Shown here piece after piece: positions 41,927 to 49,745 of a DNA stretch of 64,000 bases. The notes beneath the pieces were generated by a model. That model searched no databases. It was given only the letters and a program-made list of their open reading frames with translations, and was not told the origin of the DNA. The position numbers were made by a program, and so were the translations under genes. Numbering within the stretch: position 1 is the stretch's first letter; every line of letters starts with the position of its first letter. The DNA lies in the NCBI RefSeq assembly GCF_029892155.1, contig NZ_JARZAG010000011.1:1-64000 (forward strand), in the 5' to 3' direction. The stretch comes from Kitasatospora sp. GAS204B (lineage in GTDB: Bacteria; Actinomycetota; Actinomycetes; Streptomycetales; Streptomycetaceae).

Positions 41927-43570
41927 ATGGCAACGCCCGCCCCGGCGCCCCAGCGCTCGTCCCCCAGGCACGCCCTGCGTCGCGAGGTGGGCATGATCGG
42001 CCTGCTCTGGGCCTCGGTCGGCGCGATCATCGGCTCCGGCTGGCTCTTCGGCGCCGAGAAGGCCGTCAAGGCGGCCGGGCCGGCCGCGATCATCTCCTGG
42101 ATCGTCGGCACGGTCGCCATCGTGCTGCTCGCCCTGGTGCACGCCGAGCTCGGCGGCCTCTTCCCGGTGGCGGGCGGCACCGCGCGCTACCCGCACTACG
42201 CCTTCGGCGGGTTCACGGGGATGTCGTTCGGCTGGTTCACCTGGCTGCAGGCCGCCACCATCGCGCCGATCGAGGTGCAGGCGATGATCGGCTACGCCCG
42301 GCACTGGAGCTGGGCGGACGGCCTGCAACACCCCAAGGACTCGACGCTGACCGCATCAGGCTTCGCGGTGGCGGCCGCGCTGCTCGCCCTCTTCGTCGGG
42401 ATCAACTTCTTCGGCGTCAAGTGGCTGGCCCGCACCAACAGCGCGGCCACCTGGTGGAAGGTCGCCATCCCGGTGGTGACCATCGTGATCTTCGCCGCCA
42501 CCGAGTTCCACGGCCACAACTTCAGCTCGCAGGGCTTCGCGCCGTTCGGCGCCCGCGGTGTGCTGTCGGCGATCAGCACCAGCGGGGTGATCTTCGCGCT
42601 GCTCGGCTTCGAGCAGGCGATCCAGTGGGCCGGGGAGAGCACCCACCCGCGCCGGGACATCCCGCGCGCGGTGCTCGGCTCGGTGTTCATCGGCAGCCTG
42701 GTCTACCTGCTGCTCCAGGTGGTCTTCATCGGCGCCGTGCCGGGATCCGCCATCACCGGCGGCTGGGGCGAGCTCACCTACGCGGGGATCAGCGGCCCGT
42801 TCGCCGGGCTCGCCACCGTGATCGGCCTCGGCGGGTTCGCCACCGTGCTCTACATCGACGCGATCATCTCGCCCGCCGGTACCGGCCTGGTCTACATCAC
42901 CTCCAGCTCCCGGATCACCTACGGCCTCAGCCGCAACGGCTACGCGCCGGAGACGCTGCAGGCCACCGACCGGCGCGCGGTGCCCTGGATCGGCCTGCTG
43001 ATCGCCTTCGTGGCCGGGGTGCTCTGCTTCCTGCCGTTCCCCAGCTGGCAGAAGCTGGTCAGCTTCATCACCTCGGCGGTGGTGCTGATGTACGCGGGCG
43101 CGCCGCTGGCCTTCGGCGTGCTGCGCAAGCGGTTCCCGGACCTGGAGCGACCCTTCCGGCTGCCCGCCGGGGAGGTCGTCTCGCCGATCGCCTTCGTCGT
43201 CGCGGGCCTGGTCATCTACTGGGCCGGCTGGGACACCCTCTGGCGGCTGGGCGCCTCGATCCTGATCGGCTACCTGCTGCTCGGCTCGTACGCGGCCTAC
43301 GCCAGGGTCAAGCGGCTCCCGCGCGCGCCCCGGATGGACTTCCGGGCCGGGCAGTGGCTGCCGGTCTACCTGGTCGGCCTGGGGGTCGCCTCCTGGCAGG
43401 GCCAGTTCGGGGTCGGGGCGCAGAAGAACCTGCCGCTCTGGTGGGACATCGCGGTGATCGCCGCCTTCTCGCTGGTCATCTACTACTGGGCGATGGCCGT
43501 CGCGCTGCCGGCCGAGGAGATCGAGCGGAACATCGCGGACGTCGAGGTGCTGGACGCCGGCGGGCACTGA
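41927..43570 (+). CDS. APC family amino acid permease (copy 2)
   Basis: A 547-residue paralogue of the permease at 20281. It shares the first-helix motif SVGAIIGSGWLFGA, the YPHYAFGGFTGMSFGWFTWL block, GFEQAIQWAGES and the same acidic tail ending DVEVLDAGGH. The N-terminal tail is different (MATPAPAPQRSSPRHALRRE) and the upstream region shares nothing obvious with the other copy, so the two are probably regulated apart. GAGAGAGG precedes the ATG. About 12 membrane helices; substrate unknown. Confidence 0.93.
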   Translation: MATPAPAPQRSSPRHALRREVGMIGLLWASVGAIIGSGWLFGAEKAVKAAGPAAIISWIVGTVAIVLLALVHAELGGLFPVAGGTARYPHYAFGGFTGMSFGWFTWLQAATIAPIEVQAMIGYARHWSWADGLQHPKDSTLTASGFAVAAALLALFVGINFFGVKWLARTNSAATWWKVAIPVVTIVIFAATEFHGHNFSSQGFAPFGARGVLSAISTSGVIFALLGFEQAIQWAGESTHPRRDIPRAVLGSVFIGSLVYLLLQVVFIGAVPGSAITGGWGELTYAGISGPFAGLATVIGLGGFATVLYIDAIISPAGTGLVYITSSSRITYGLSRNGYAPETLQATDRRAVPWIGLLIAFVAGVLCFLPFPSWQKLVSFITSAVVLMYAGAPLAFGVLRKRFPDLERPFRLPAGEVVSPIAFVVAGLVIYWAGWDTLWRLGASILIGYLLLGSYAAYARVKRLPRAPRMDFRAGQWLPVYLVGLGVASWQGQFGVGAQKNLPLWWDIAVIAAFSLVIYYWAMAVALPAEEIERNIADVEVLDAGGH

Positions 43571-43677
43571 TCGCTGTCATGGGGGCAAAAGTCGGTGGCG
43601 TTCCGGAGCGCCGAGACGCCGGCGGCGGCCTCCCGGTGGAGGATGAGGGGAGGGCTTGACCGGGCGAGGTGGACGGT

Positions 43678-46131
43678 ATGGACGACTCCCGCTTCCCGTT
43701 CCTCGACGGTGTGGCAGGGGTGCTGGTCGACGGCGGTGGCAGGATCCTGGACTGCACGGCGGCAGCCGAGGCGCTGCTCGCCCTTCCCGCCGGAGTGCTG
43801 CGCGGCCGTCTGGTCCGCGAGCTGCTCGCCGGGCGGCTCGAACCCGCCGGGGCGCTGGACGGGGTCAAGCTGGGTGAGCCCGAAGGCGCCTGGGCCGGGC
43901 GGGTGCAGGTCCGTACCGGGGACGGCCGGCTGCTCGACCTGGAGGTCCGGCTGCTGGCGCTGCGCGGCGCCGCCGGCGGGGACCGCACGGCCGCCCGCTA
44001 CGTGGTGCTCGGCGCCCCCGCGGCCACCGCCGACCGCTGGCGCCAGGACCAGGCCTTCACCCGCGAGCTCTTCCTCCAGGACCGGTTCGGCCTGGTGGTC
44101 TTCGACCGCGACCTGCGGATCGTGCGCACCAACACCCACCTGCTGCCCTACTCCGGCATGCCCGTCGCGCTCAGCGGGCGCCGGCTCGCCGACTTCCTGC
44201 AGCCCCAGGACGCCGCCGCCGTGGAACAGCACCTGCGGCAGGTGATGGAGACCGGCCGGCCGCTGGTGCTGGCCGAGGAGCTGGCCAGGACGGTGATAGA
44301 CCCGCGCGGTGGTCGGATGATGGCGATCTCCGCCTTCCGCCTGCAGGGCGCCGACGGCGAGGTGATCGGGCTCACCGCGCTCTTCAACGACATCACCGAG
44401 GAGTACCGGACCCGGCGCCGGCTGGCTCTGCTGCACCAGGTCACCGCCGCCATCGGCCGCTCGCTCTCGGTCACCGACAGCGCGAAACAGCTCGCCGAGG
44501 CGCTGACCGGCACCTTCGCCGACGTGGCCAGCGTGGAGATCGCCGCCGCCGTGTTCAGCGGTGAGGAACCCGCCCCGGACCCGAACGGGCGGCTGCTGCT
44601 GCGCCGCACCGCCGTGGCCGGCCCGCCCGAGTCGCTGCCGGCCCCCGGCGACACCGTGCTGGTCGGCCCCGACGGCGAGACGGTGCTGGTCGGCCCGGAC
44701 GGCAGGGAGGAGGTCGGGGTGCTCGGGGCCCTCGCCGAGCCCTGGCGGCTCACCGCCCCGCTGAGCGCCCGCGGCGTGCTGCTCGGCCGGATCAGCGTGC
44801 GCCGCGACCGCTGGAAGGAGGCCTACGAGGAGGAGGACCACGCACTGCTGAAGGAGGCCGCCGCCCGCGCCGGGCTCGCGCTGGACAACGCGCGCCGCTA
44901 CACCCGCGAGCACCGCGCCGCGATCGGCCTGCAGCGCAGCCTGCTGCCGCCGGCCGTCCGCTCGGTCGCCGCCGTCAGCACCGCCAGTGTCTACCTGCCC
45001 ACCGACACCGTCGGCGGGGTGGGTGGCGACTGGTTCGACGTCATCCCGCTCTCCTCCGCCCGGGTGGCGCTGGTGGTCGGCGACGTCACGGGCCACGGCC
45101 TGCACGCCTCCGCCACCATGGGACGGCTGCGCACCGCCGTGCGCACCCTGGCCGACCTGGACCTGGAGCCCGAGGAGCTGCTGGTCCACCTCGACGACCT
45201 GGTGGCCCAGTTGCTGGTGGAAGCCGCGCTGGCGGCCGACGACGAGGACGACCTGGAGGCCGACGGCCTGCACCCGACCCGGTACGGGGTGGTCGCCGAG
45301 CCGGCCGTGGAGCAGAGTGGCAGCGCGCGCTCCCGGCCCGAGGCCGCCTCCTTCGGCGGCACCTGCCTGTACGCCGTCTACGACCCGGTGTCGCGCACCT
45401 GCACCGTGGCCAGCGCCGGCCACCCGCCGCCCGCCGTCGCGCATCCGGACGGCAGCACCGAGTTCCTGCCGGTGGTGCCGGGCCCGCCGCTGGGCGTCGG
45501 CGGCCTGCCGTTCGAGTCGGTCAAGGTGGAGCTGGAGCCCGGCAGCGTGCTGGCGCTCTACACCGACGGCCTGATCGAGCGCGGCGAGGGTGACATCGAC
45601 GCCGGGATGGCCGAGTTGACCCGGCGGCTGGCCGTCGTGCTGGCCCAGGACCTGCCGCTGCCCGAGACGGGTCAGCGGATCATCGCCGGCCTGCCGCCCA
45701 CCCGGTTGCAGGACGACGTCACCCTGCTGCTGGCCCGCACCAAGGCCGTCGCGGCGGCGGACACCGCCGTCTGGTCGGTGGAGCCGGAGCCGGCGGCGGT
45801 GGCCAAGGTCCGTGAGGACGCCACCAGCACCCTGGAGGACTGGGGGCTGGCGGAGTTGGCCTTCACCACCGAACTGGTGCTCAGCGAGCTGGTGACCAAC
45901 GCGATCCGCTACGCCGGCGGCCCGGTGGTCGTGCGGCTGATCCGCGCGGACACGCTGACCTGCGAGGTCTCGGACGGCAGCAGCACCCAGCCGCGGATGC
46001 GCCGGGCCCGGCTGACCGACGAGGGCGGGCGCGGGCTCTACCTGGTGGCGCAGCTGACCAACCGCTGGGGGAGCCGGTACACGGCTTCGGGCAAGACGAT
46101 CTGGACCGAGCAGGAGCTGCCGGGCGGGTGA
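43678..46131 (+). CDS. PAS-GAF-SpoIIE phosphatase-HATPase regulator
   Basis: An 817-residue cytoplasmic signalling protein. PAS-like domains lie near 1-105 and 120-245, a GAF-like segment near 255-415, and a PP2C/SpoIIE phosphatase near 430-690 (GGDWFDVI with D451, GDVTGHGLHASATM, YTDGLIERGEGDID with D630, DDVTLLL). A GHKL ATPase of RsbW type lies near 700-815 (ELVTNAIRYAG with N741, DEGGRGLYLVAQL). Such fusions combine anti-sigma kinase and anti-anti-sigma phosphatase activities; partners are not encoded nearby. GTG 43669 is an alternative start. Confidence 0.92.
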   Translation: MDDSRFPFLDGVAGVLVDGGGRILDCTAAAEALLALPAGVLRGRLVRELLAGRLEPAGALDGVKLGEPEGAWAGRVQVRTGDGRLLDLEVRLLALRGAAGGDRTAARYVVLGAPAATADRWRQDQAFTRELFLQDRFGLVVFDRDLRIVRTNTHLLPYSGMPVALSGRRLADFLQPQDAAAVEQHLRQVMETGRPLVLAEELARTVIDPRGGRMMAISAFRLQGADGEVIGLTALFNDITEEYRTRRRLALLHQVTAAIGRSLSVTDSAKQLAEALTGTFADVASVEIAAAVFSGEEPAPDPNGRLLLRRTAVAGPPESLPAPGDTVLVGPDGETVLVGPDGREEVGVLGALAEPWRLTAPLSARGVLLGRISVRRDRWKEAYEEEDHALLKEAAARAGLALDNARRYTREHRAAIGLQRSLLPPAVRSVAAVSTASVYLPTDTVGGVGGDWFDVIPLSSARVALVVGDVTGHGLHASATMGRLRTAVRTLADLDLEPEELLVHLDDLVAQLLVEAALAADDEDDLEADGLHPTRYGVVAEPAVEQSGSARSRPEAASFGGTCLYAVYDPVSRTCTVASAGHPPPAVAHPDGSTEFLPVVPGPPLGVGGLPFESVKVELEPGSVLALYTDGLIERGEGDIDAGMAELTRRLAVVLAQDLPLPETGQRIIAGLPPTRLQDDVTLLLARTKAVAAADTAVWSVEPEPAAVAKVREDATSTLEDWGLAELAFTTELVLSELVTNAIRYAGGPVVVRLIRADTLTCEVSDGSSTQPRMRRARLTDEGGRGLYLVAQLTNRWGSRYTASGKTIWTEQELPGG

Positions 46132-46259
46132 GCCGCGGGATCGGCTGCCACGAGGCTGCTGACGCTCTATCATGTCGTCTCCCCCGTATGCCGTCCTCCG
46201 GAGGTGCTGGTGACCGCGACCTCAGCGGCGATACCTGACGGTGCGGCGGGCGGCGGTCG

Positions 46260-46874
46260 ATGAGTGAGGCTGCCGAGGTGGAGGTGTGGCTGACCCGGGT
46301 CGCTGGCCAGGAGCGGTCTGCCGCACGGGAGTTGGTGTTGCGGCTGGTGGCGGAGCGGACCGGGACGCCGGTCGGGCGGCTGCGGCTGGGGCGGGCCGCG
46401 TCGGGGCGGCTGGTGATCGAAGGCGTGGCGGGCGTGGCGGTGAGCGTGAGCCGGCTGCGCGGGGTGGTCGCCGTGGCGGCGGGGGACGGGGTGGCGGGGG
46501 TCGGCGTGGCCGTGGAGTGGATCCGGCCGCTCGCCCACGGGGCTTTGGCGCGGCGCTGGTTCCCGGCCGCCGAGGCCGCCTGGGTCGCCGGACAGCACCC
46601 GGACCAGCGCTCGGCCGCCCTCCTCTGGCTCTGGACCCGGAAGGAGGCGCTGGCCAAGGCGGTTGGCCAGGGGCTGGGCGGCGGCACCGGTCTGCTGCGC
46701 CCGGTCGGGGCGGCGCCGTCGAGCTGGCCGCCCGGGCCCTGCTCGGCGCTGCCGATCGGCTCGGAACCCGGCTCCGTGGCCTGGCCGGTGACGGAGGATC
46801 TGATGCTGGCGGTCGCGGCCCACGGCGCGCACCGCACGGCCTTGACGGTCCGTCAGTTAGCGTGCGGCGTATGA
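46260..46874 (+). CDS. 4'-phosphopantetheinyl transferase family protein with altered metal site
   Basis: A 204-residue Sfp-type protein. The second conserved block is LWTRKEALAKAVGQGL, with K128 and E129 kept. The first block reads GVAVEWIRPL: E86 is present, but A84 occupies the position of the Mg-binding Asp (GVDVE or GIDIE in active enzymes). It would transfer phosphopantetheine from CoA to carrier proteins, but loss of one of three acidic ligands makes activity uncertain. The palindrome core 46843-46855 lies in frame near its end, encoding LTVRQL. Confidence 0.8.
   Translation: MSEAAEVEVWLTRVAGQERSAARELVLRLVAERTGTPVGRLRLGRAASGRLVIEGVAGVAVSVSRLRGVVAVAAGDGVAGVGVAVEWIRPLAHGALARRWFPAAEAAWVAGQHPDQRSAALLWLWTRKEALAKAVGQGLGGGTGLLRPVGAAPSSWPPGPCSALPIGSEPGSVAWPVTEDLMLAVAAHGAHRTALTVRQLACGV
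46843..46855. repeat. Palindrome core copy inside a gene end
   Basis: TGACGGTCCGTCA, the same core as at 27964, 34857 and 56524, here translated as part of the C-terminus of the transferase. Confidence 0.7.
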
Positions 46875-46911
46875 CGCCTGATCGAAGCCGTGCAGAGACC
46901 GCCAGTTGGCG

Positions 46912-47292
46912 TCAGCCAGTGTGCCCGGCGCGGTGCACCCGCAGGGCCCAGCGCACCAGCGGTACCTGGAGCGGGAGTCGGGCGAGCGTGGCCGCGCGCT
47001 GCGGGGTCGGCCGGTGGCGCGCGTCGTAGGCCATCTTGACGTTGGCCGGGTAGACGGCCACGAAGAGTCCGGCCGCCGCCAGGGCGGCGAGCCGCCGGGT
47101 GCGCGGTGCGACGACGGCCGCTCCGATGGCGAGTTCGGCCACGCCGCTGGCGTACGTCCAGCGGCGCGGGGCGCCGGGCAGCGCACGGGGCACCATCGCG
47201 TCGTACGGCTTGGGCGCGACGAAGTGGGTGATGCCGGCCCCGATCAGCAGGCCGCCGAGGACCCGGGCGGAGCGCTCTGCGGAAGCGGGCAT
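46912..47292 (-). CDS. DoxX-like membrane protein
   Basis: A 126-residue protein with four predicted membrane helices and the typical beginning RVLGGLLIGAGITHFVAP and middle ASGVAELAIGAAVVAP. DoxX-like proteins are small quinone- or redox-linked membrane proteins of uncertain role. CTGGAG seven bases before the ATG supports the start. It converges with the transferase gene. Confidence 0.8.
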   Translation of the reverse strand: MPASAERSARVLGGLLIGAGITHFVAPKPYDAMVPRALPGAPRRWTYASGVAELAIGAAVVAPRTRRLAALAAAGLFVAVYPANVKMAYDARHRPTPQRAATLARLPLQVPLVRWALRVHRAGHTG

Positions 47293-47389
47293 GGGGTCAC
47301 TCCAGGGCTCGGCGGATCTCGCTACCCGGTCTCGGCAGCTGATCTCGTTACTGGAGAGTAGCCGCTGGCGGCGGTCGGCGACAGCCCCC

Positions 47390-48154
47390 TCAGTGCGCAG
47401 GGGTGGGGAGCGGCTGAGCCGTCGGGCCGAACTCCCGCAGCGCCTCGTCCACGATGGCGGTCAGCTGGGCGTGGTGAGCGCCCCGCCAGTAGACCTGCCC
47501 GCAGTCGCCGCAGCGGGCGAACGCGCCGTACGAGCGCTCGGTGCCGTCCAGCAGCTGCTCCTGCACCGCGTCCTTGGTGGCCTCGTGCAGCGTGCCGTTG
47601 CAGGCCGTGCACCTGGTCCACGGCGCCAGTGGTGGCGCGAACCGGGAGAGCACGTCGCGCAGTTGCTCGGCCGGCCGGTGGCTGTACACGTACCCGCCCG
47701 CCCACAGCTCGCGGCGCCGCAGCAGCCCGCGGTCGCGCGAGAGCAGCACCCGCCGCTCGGTGGCCGAGCGGGTGGCGAGCGCGGCGTCGCCGATGTCCGG
47801 GTTCTCGTACGCGGCGTCAACTCCCAGCAGGCGCAGCCGGCGGGCGAGCGTGCCGAGATGGACGTCGAGCAGGAAGCGCAGCGGCCCCGGCACCTGCTGC
47901 GGTCGCGTCACGCCCTGGACGGTGATCTGCGCGCCGTGCTCGGGCAGGTGCCCGGCCGGCACCGGACGCCCGTCGGCGAGCAGTGCGCCCACCTCGGTCA
48001 GCGGCACGCCGAGCGACTCCACGACGTGGCCCAGGGTCGAGGCGCCGTCGGTGCGGACCAGGGTGCGGTCCGCCTGGCGCCGACCTGAGGCGAGGAACAG
48101 TCGTAGCTCAGGGGCGACGATCAACGAGATCTCGGGCTTCCGCGCGCTCTCCAC
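47390..48154 (-). CDS. Mut7-C RNase domain protein with ubiquitin-like N-terminus
   Basis: A 254-residue protein. The N-terminal third is a beta-grasp ubiquitin-like domain (LIVAPELRLFLASGRR, STLGHVVESLGVPLTEVGAL). The rest is a Mut7-C PIN-like nuclease: FLLDVHLGTLARRLRLLGVD with the first acidic site, NPDIGDAALAT, RVLLSRDRGLLRRRE, and a zinc ribbon made of CTACNGT and CGDCGQVYW. It probably cleaves RNA. The GTG at 48154 has CATGCT 6 bases before it, suggesting a leaderless message. Confidence 0.9.
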   Translation of the reverse strand: MESARKPEISLIVAPELRLFLASGRRQADRTLVRTDGASTLGHVVESLGVPLTEVGALLADGRPVPAGHLPEHGAQITVQGVTRPQQVPGPLRFLLDVHLGTLARRLRLLGVDAAYENPDIGDAALATRSATERRVLLSRDRGLLRRRELWAGGYVYSHRPAEQLRDVLSRFAPPLAPWTRCTACNGTLHEATKDAVQEQLLDGTERSYGAFARCGDCGQVYWRGAHHAQLTAIVDEALREFGPTAQPLPTPAH

Positions 48155-48226
48155 GCGGCCAGCATGCCAGCGCGGGGGCGGGCCGGGCCAATCGTTTCAC
48201 GGTCGGTGGGGGTGGGGCGGTCCGAG

Positions 48227-48484
48227 TCAGGACGCGTGGGTCTGCGCGTGCACCGGGCCGCTGCCGGAGGTCGGCGGCTGGGCCGGGGGTTGCAGCGGTG
48301 AGGTCGAGGGCGTGCTGGACGGCGTGTCGCCGGCGGGGGCCGGGCTGCTGCCACCGGCCGCCTGGCCGGGCACGGCGTGGGCGAAGAACACCCCGAGCGC
48401 CGCACAGAGCAGCACGGCGCCCGCCCCGATCCGGCGGGTCCAACCGGCCGACCGGGCCAGGCCTGTGTCGCGCAGGGTGTTCAT
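48227..48484 (-). CDS. Small membrane-anchored Ser/Pro-rich protein
   Basis: A protein of 85 residues. A basic N-terminus (ARSAGWTRR), one hydrophobic segment (IGAGAVLLCAALGVFFA) and a Ser/Pro/Thr-rich tail suggest an anchored or exported protein with an extended tail. AAGGAGGT seven bases before the ATG at 48484 is the strongest ribosome binding site nearby. Its design resembles the larger Pro-rich protein at 52796 that heads the redox operon. No domain is recognised. Confidence 0.65.
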   Translation of the reverse strand: MNTLRDTGLARSAGWTRRIGAGAVLLCAALGVFFAHAVPGQAAGGSSPAPAGDTPSSTPSTSPLQPPAQPPTSGSGPVHAQTHAS

Positions 48485-48564
48485 GCCGCGCACCTCCTTG
48501 CGTCTGCCACCAGTCTGCGACGGCGGGTGTAGGGCGAGGGTGAAGTCCCGGTAGGCGCAGCGCT

Positions 48565-48698
48565 GGGGCTTCTCTTACGGATCTTGCCGGGCGCGCGACG
48601 CCGGGCATCCCTCCCCCAGCCGCCAGGCTGGGGGAGCCGCGCGCCCCGCGGCGTCAGCCGCTGGTGTCACAGCCGACAAGATCCGTAAGAGAGGCCCT
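48565..48698. mobile_element. MITE-like element with 22-base terminal inverted repeats
   Basis: About 134 bases, flanked by inverted repeats (48565-48586 and 48677-48698) that match at 20 of 22 positions. The inner 16 (TCTCTTACGGATCTTG) are perfect. The interior has no gene but a further hairpin (CTCCCCCAGCC/GGCTGGGGGAG). The right end supplies the TAG stop of the membrane protein at 48697. A 16-base piece of the same end (AGGGCCTCTCTTACGG) recurs at 11550-11565. No clear target duplication is seen. Confidence 0.55.
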
Positions 48699-49410
48699 AG
48701 TTGCCCCAACGGCCCGCGAGCGGAGCGCCGGCGATCGCGAGGCCGATGCCCACCGCGAGGGCGAGGACGGGCAGCAGCCAGCGCAGGGCCCGCCCCGGCA
48801 CGTGTTCGGCGGCGCGGCGGGCGGCGGCGCGGTGGCCGGTGCCCACGGCGGCTCTTCCGGAGGGCCGGCGGCGCAGGTCGGCGCCGATCAGCCTGGGCAG
48901 GCGCCACAGGTGGACCAGCACGTGCAGGCCCATGGCCGCCAGCCAGAGGTAGAAGAACGCCTTGTGCAGGAAGAGCACGGGCAGACCGTCGACCGTGCGC
49001 TCGCCGGTCAGGGCCAGCGTGGTGCCGGTGGCCAGCACGCCGGCGGTGGTGACCACCACCGCCGGGCCGAGTAGCCGCAGGGCCGGCGGCGGCGGGCCCT
49101 GGCGGCGGTAGGCGGCGGCGCCCGTGTAGTACCGCACGGCTCGGTAGCAGACCGTGCCGAGCTTCAGCGTGGCCGGGCCGATCAGGGTGAGGCCGAAGAT
49201 GAAGTGCCAGGTCAGCAGCCGGCTCACGGACAGGATGGTGACGCCCTGGGCGGCGAAGAGCACCAGCAGCAGGGTGCCCACCAGCGCGGTGAGCCGCTGG
49301 TTGCCGAGCGGGCGCCCGCCCGTGCCGGCGCCGGGCGCGGCGGGATCGCCGGGCCCGCCGGGCTCGCGCTGCGGGGCGAGGTGCGAAGGCGCGCTGCTGG
49401 TCGGTGGCAC
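48697..49410 (-). CDS. Integral membrane protein with paired histidines, possibly b-type cytochrome
   Basis: A protein of 237 residues when started at GTG 49410 (GGGAG upstream); GTG at about 49452 is an alternative. There are about five membrane helices. Histidines sit in helices as in haem b proteins: LLTWHFIFGLTLIGP, LHKAFFYLWLA and GLHVLVHLWRLP. Together with the upstream redox operon it may take part in transmembrane electron transfer. The C-terminal basic stretch precedes a last helix (LLPVLALAVGIGLAIAG). The stop codon derives from the adjacent MITE-like element. Confidence 0.65.
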   Translation of the reverse strand: MPPTSSAPSHLAPQREPGGPGDPAAPGAGTGGRPLGNQRLTALVGTLLLVLFAAQGVTILSVSRLLTWHFIFGLTLIGPATLKLGTVCYRAVRYYTGAAAYRRQGPPPPALRLLGPAVVVTTAGVLATGTTLALTGERTVDGLPVLFLHKAFFYLWLAAMGLHVLVHLWRLPRLIGADLRRRPSGRAAVGTGHRAAARRAAEHVPGRALRWLLPVLALAVGIGLAIAGAPLAGRWGN

Positions 49411-49511
49411 GAGGGCTCCCTGGGGTGCTCGGCGGAGCGGATCGGTCGCCACCGCGGGTGCCTTCCCCGGGGGCGTGCAGCAGTCTGACGGGTCATCGAC
49501 TAAGAAATGGT

Positions 49512-49745
49512 TCAGGCGGCCGGTGGCGGGCGGTCGCCGGCCGCCCGCTCCAGGCGCAGGGCCAGGACCGGGCAGGCGGCGACCGCCCGGCGGGCGTGGC
49601 CGAGCAGGTCGGCGGGCACGGCCTGGCCATGGATGACCGGGTAGCCCCATTCGTCCAGGTCGATGAGCTCGGGCAGCAGCTCCGCGCACAGGCCCCGCCC
49701 GTCGCAGGCGATCCGGTCGATGGCGAGCCGGTGGTGACGGTTCAT
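49512..49745 (-). CDS. Ferredoxin, single-cluster (3Fe-4S type)
   Basis: A 77-residue soluble ferredoxin. Cluster ligands are C14 and C20 (ACDGRGLC) and C58 (AACPVLAL), the C-x5-C and CP pattern of bacterial ferredoxins that often serve cytochromes P450. Here it is the last of five coupled genes with a NuoF-like flavoprotein directly before it (ATGA overlap), so the flavoprotein is probably its redox partner. Confidence 0.85.
   Translation of the reverse strand: MNRHHRLAIDRIACDGRGLCAELLPELIDLDEWGYPVIHGQAVPADLLGHARRAVAACPVLALRLERAAGDRPPPAA

Noticed and set aside
46170..46837. Minus-strand frames opposite the phosphopantetheinyl transferase
   Set aside because: Pro/Arg/His-rich shadows without motif; the plus strand has the WxxKEA signature and a sensible start.
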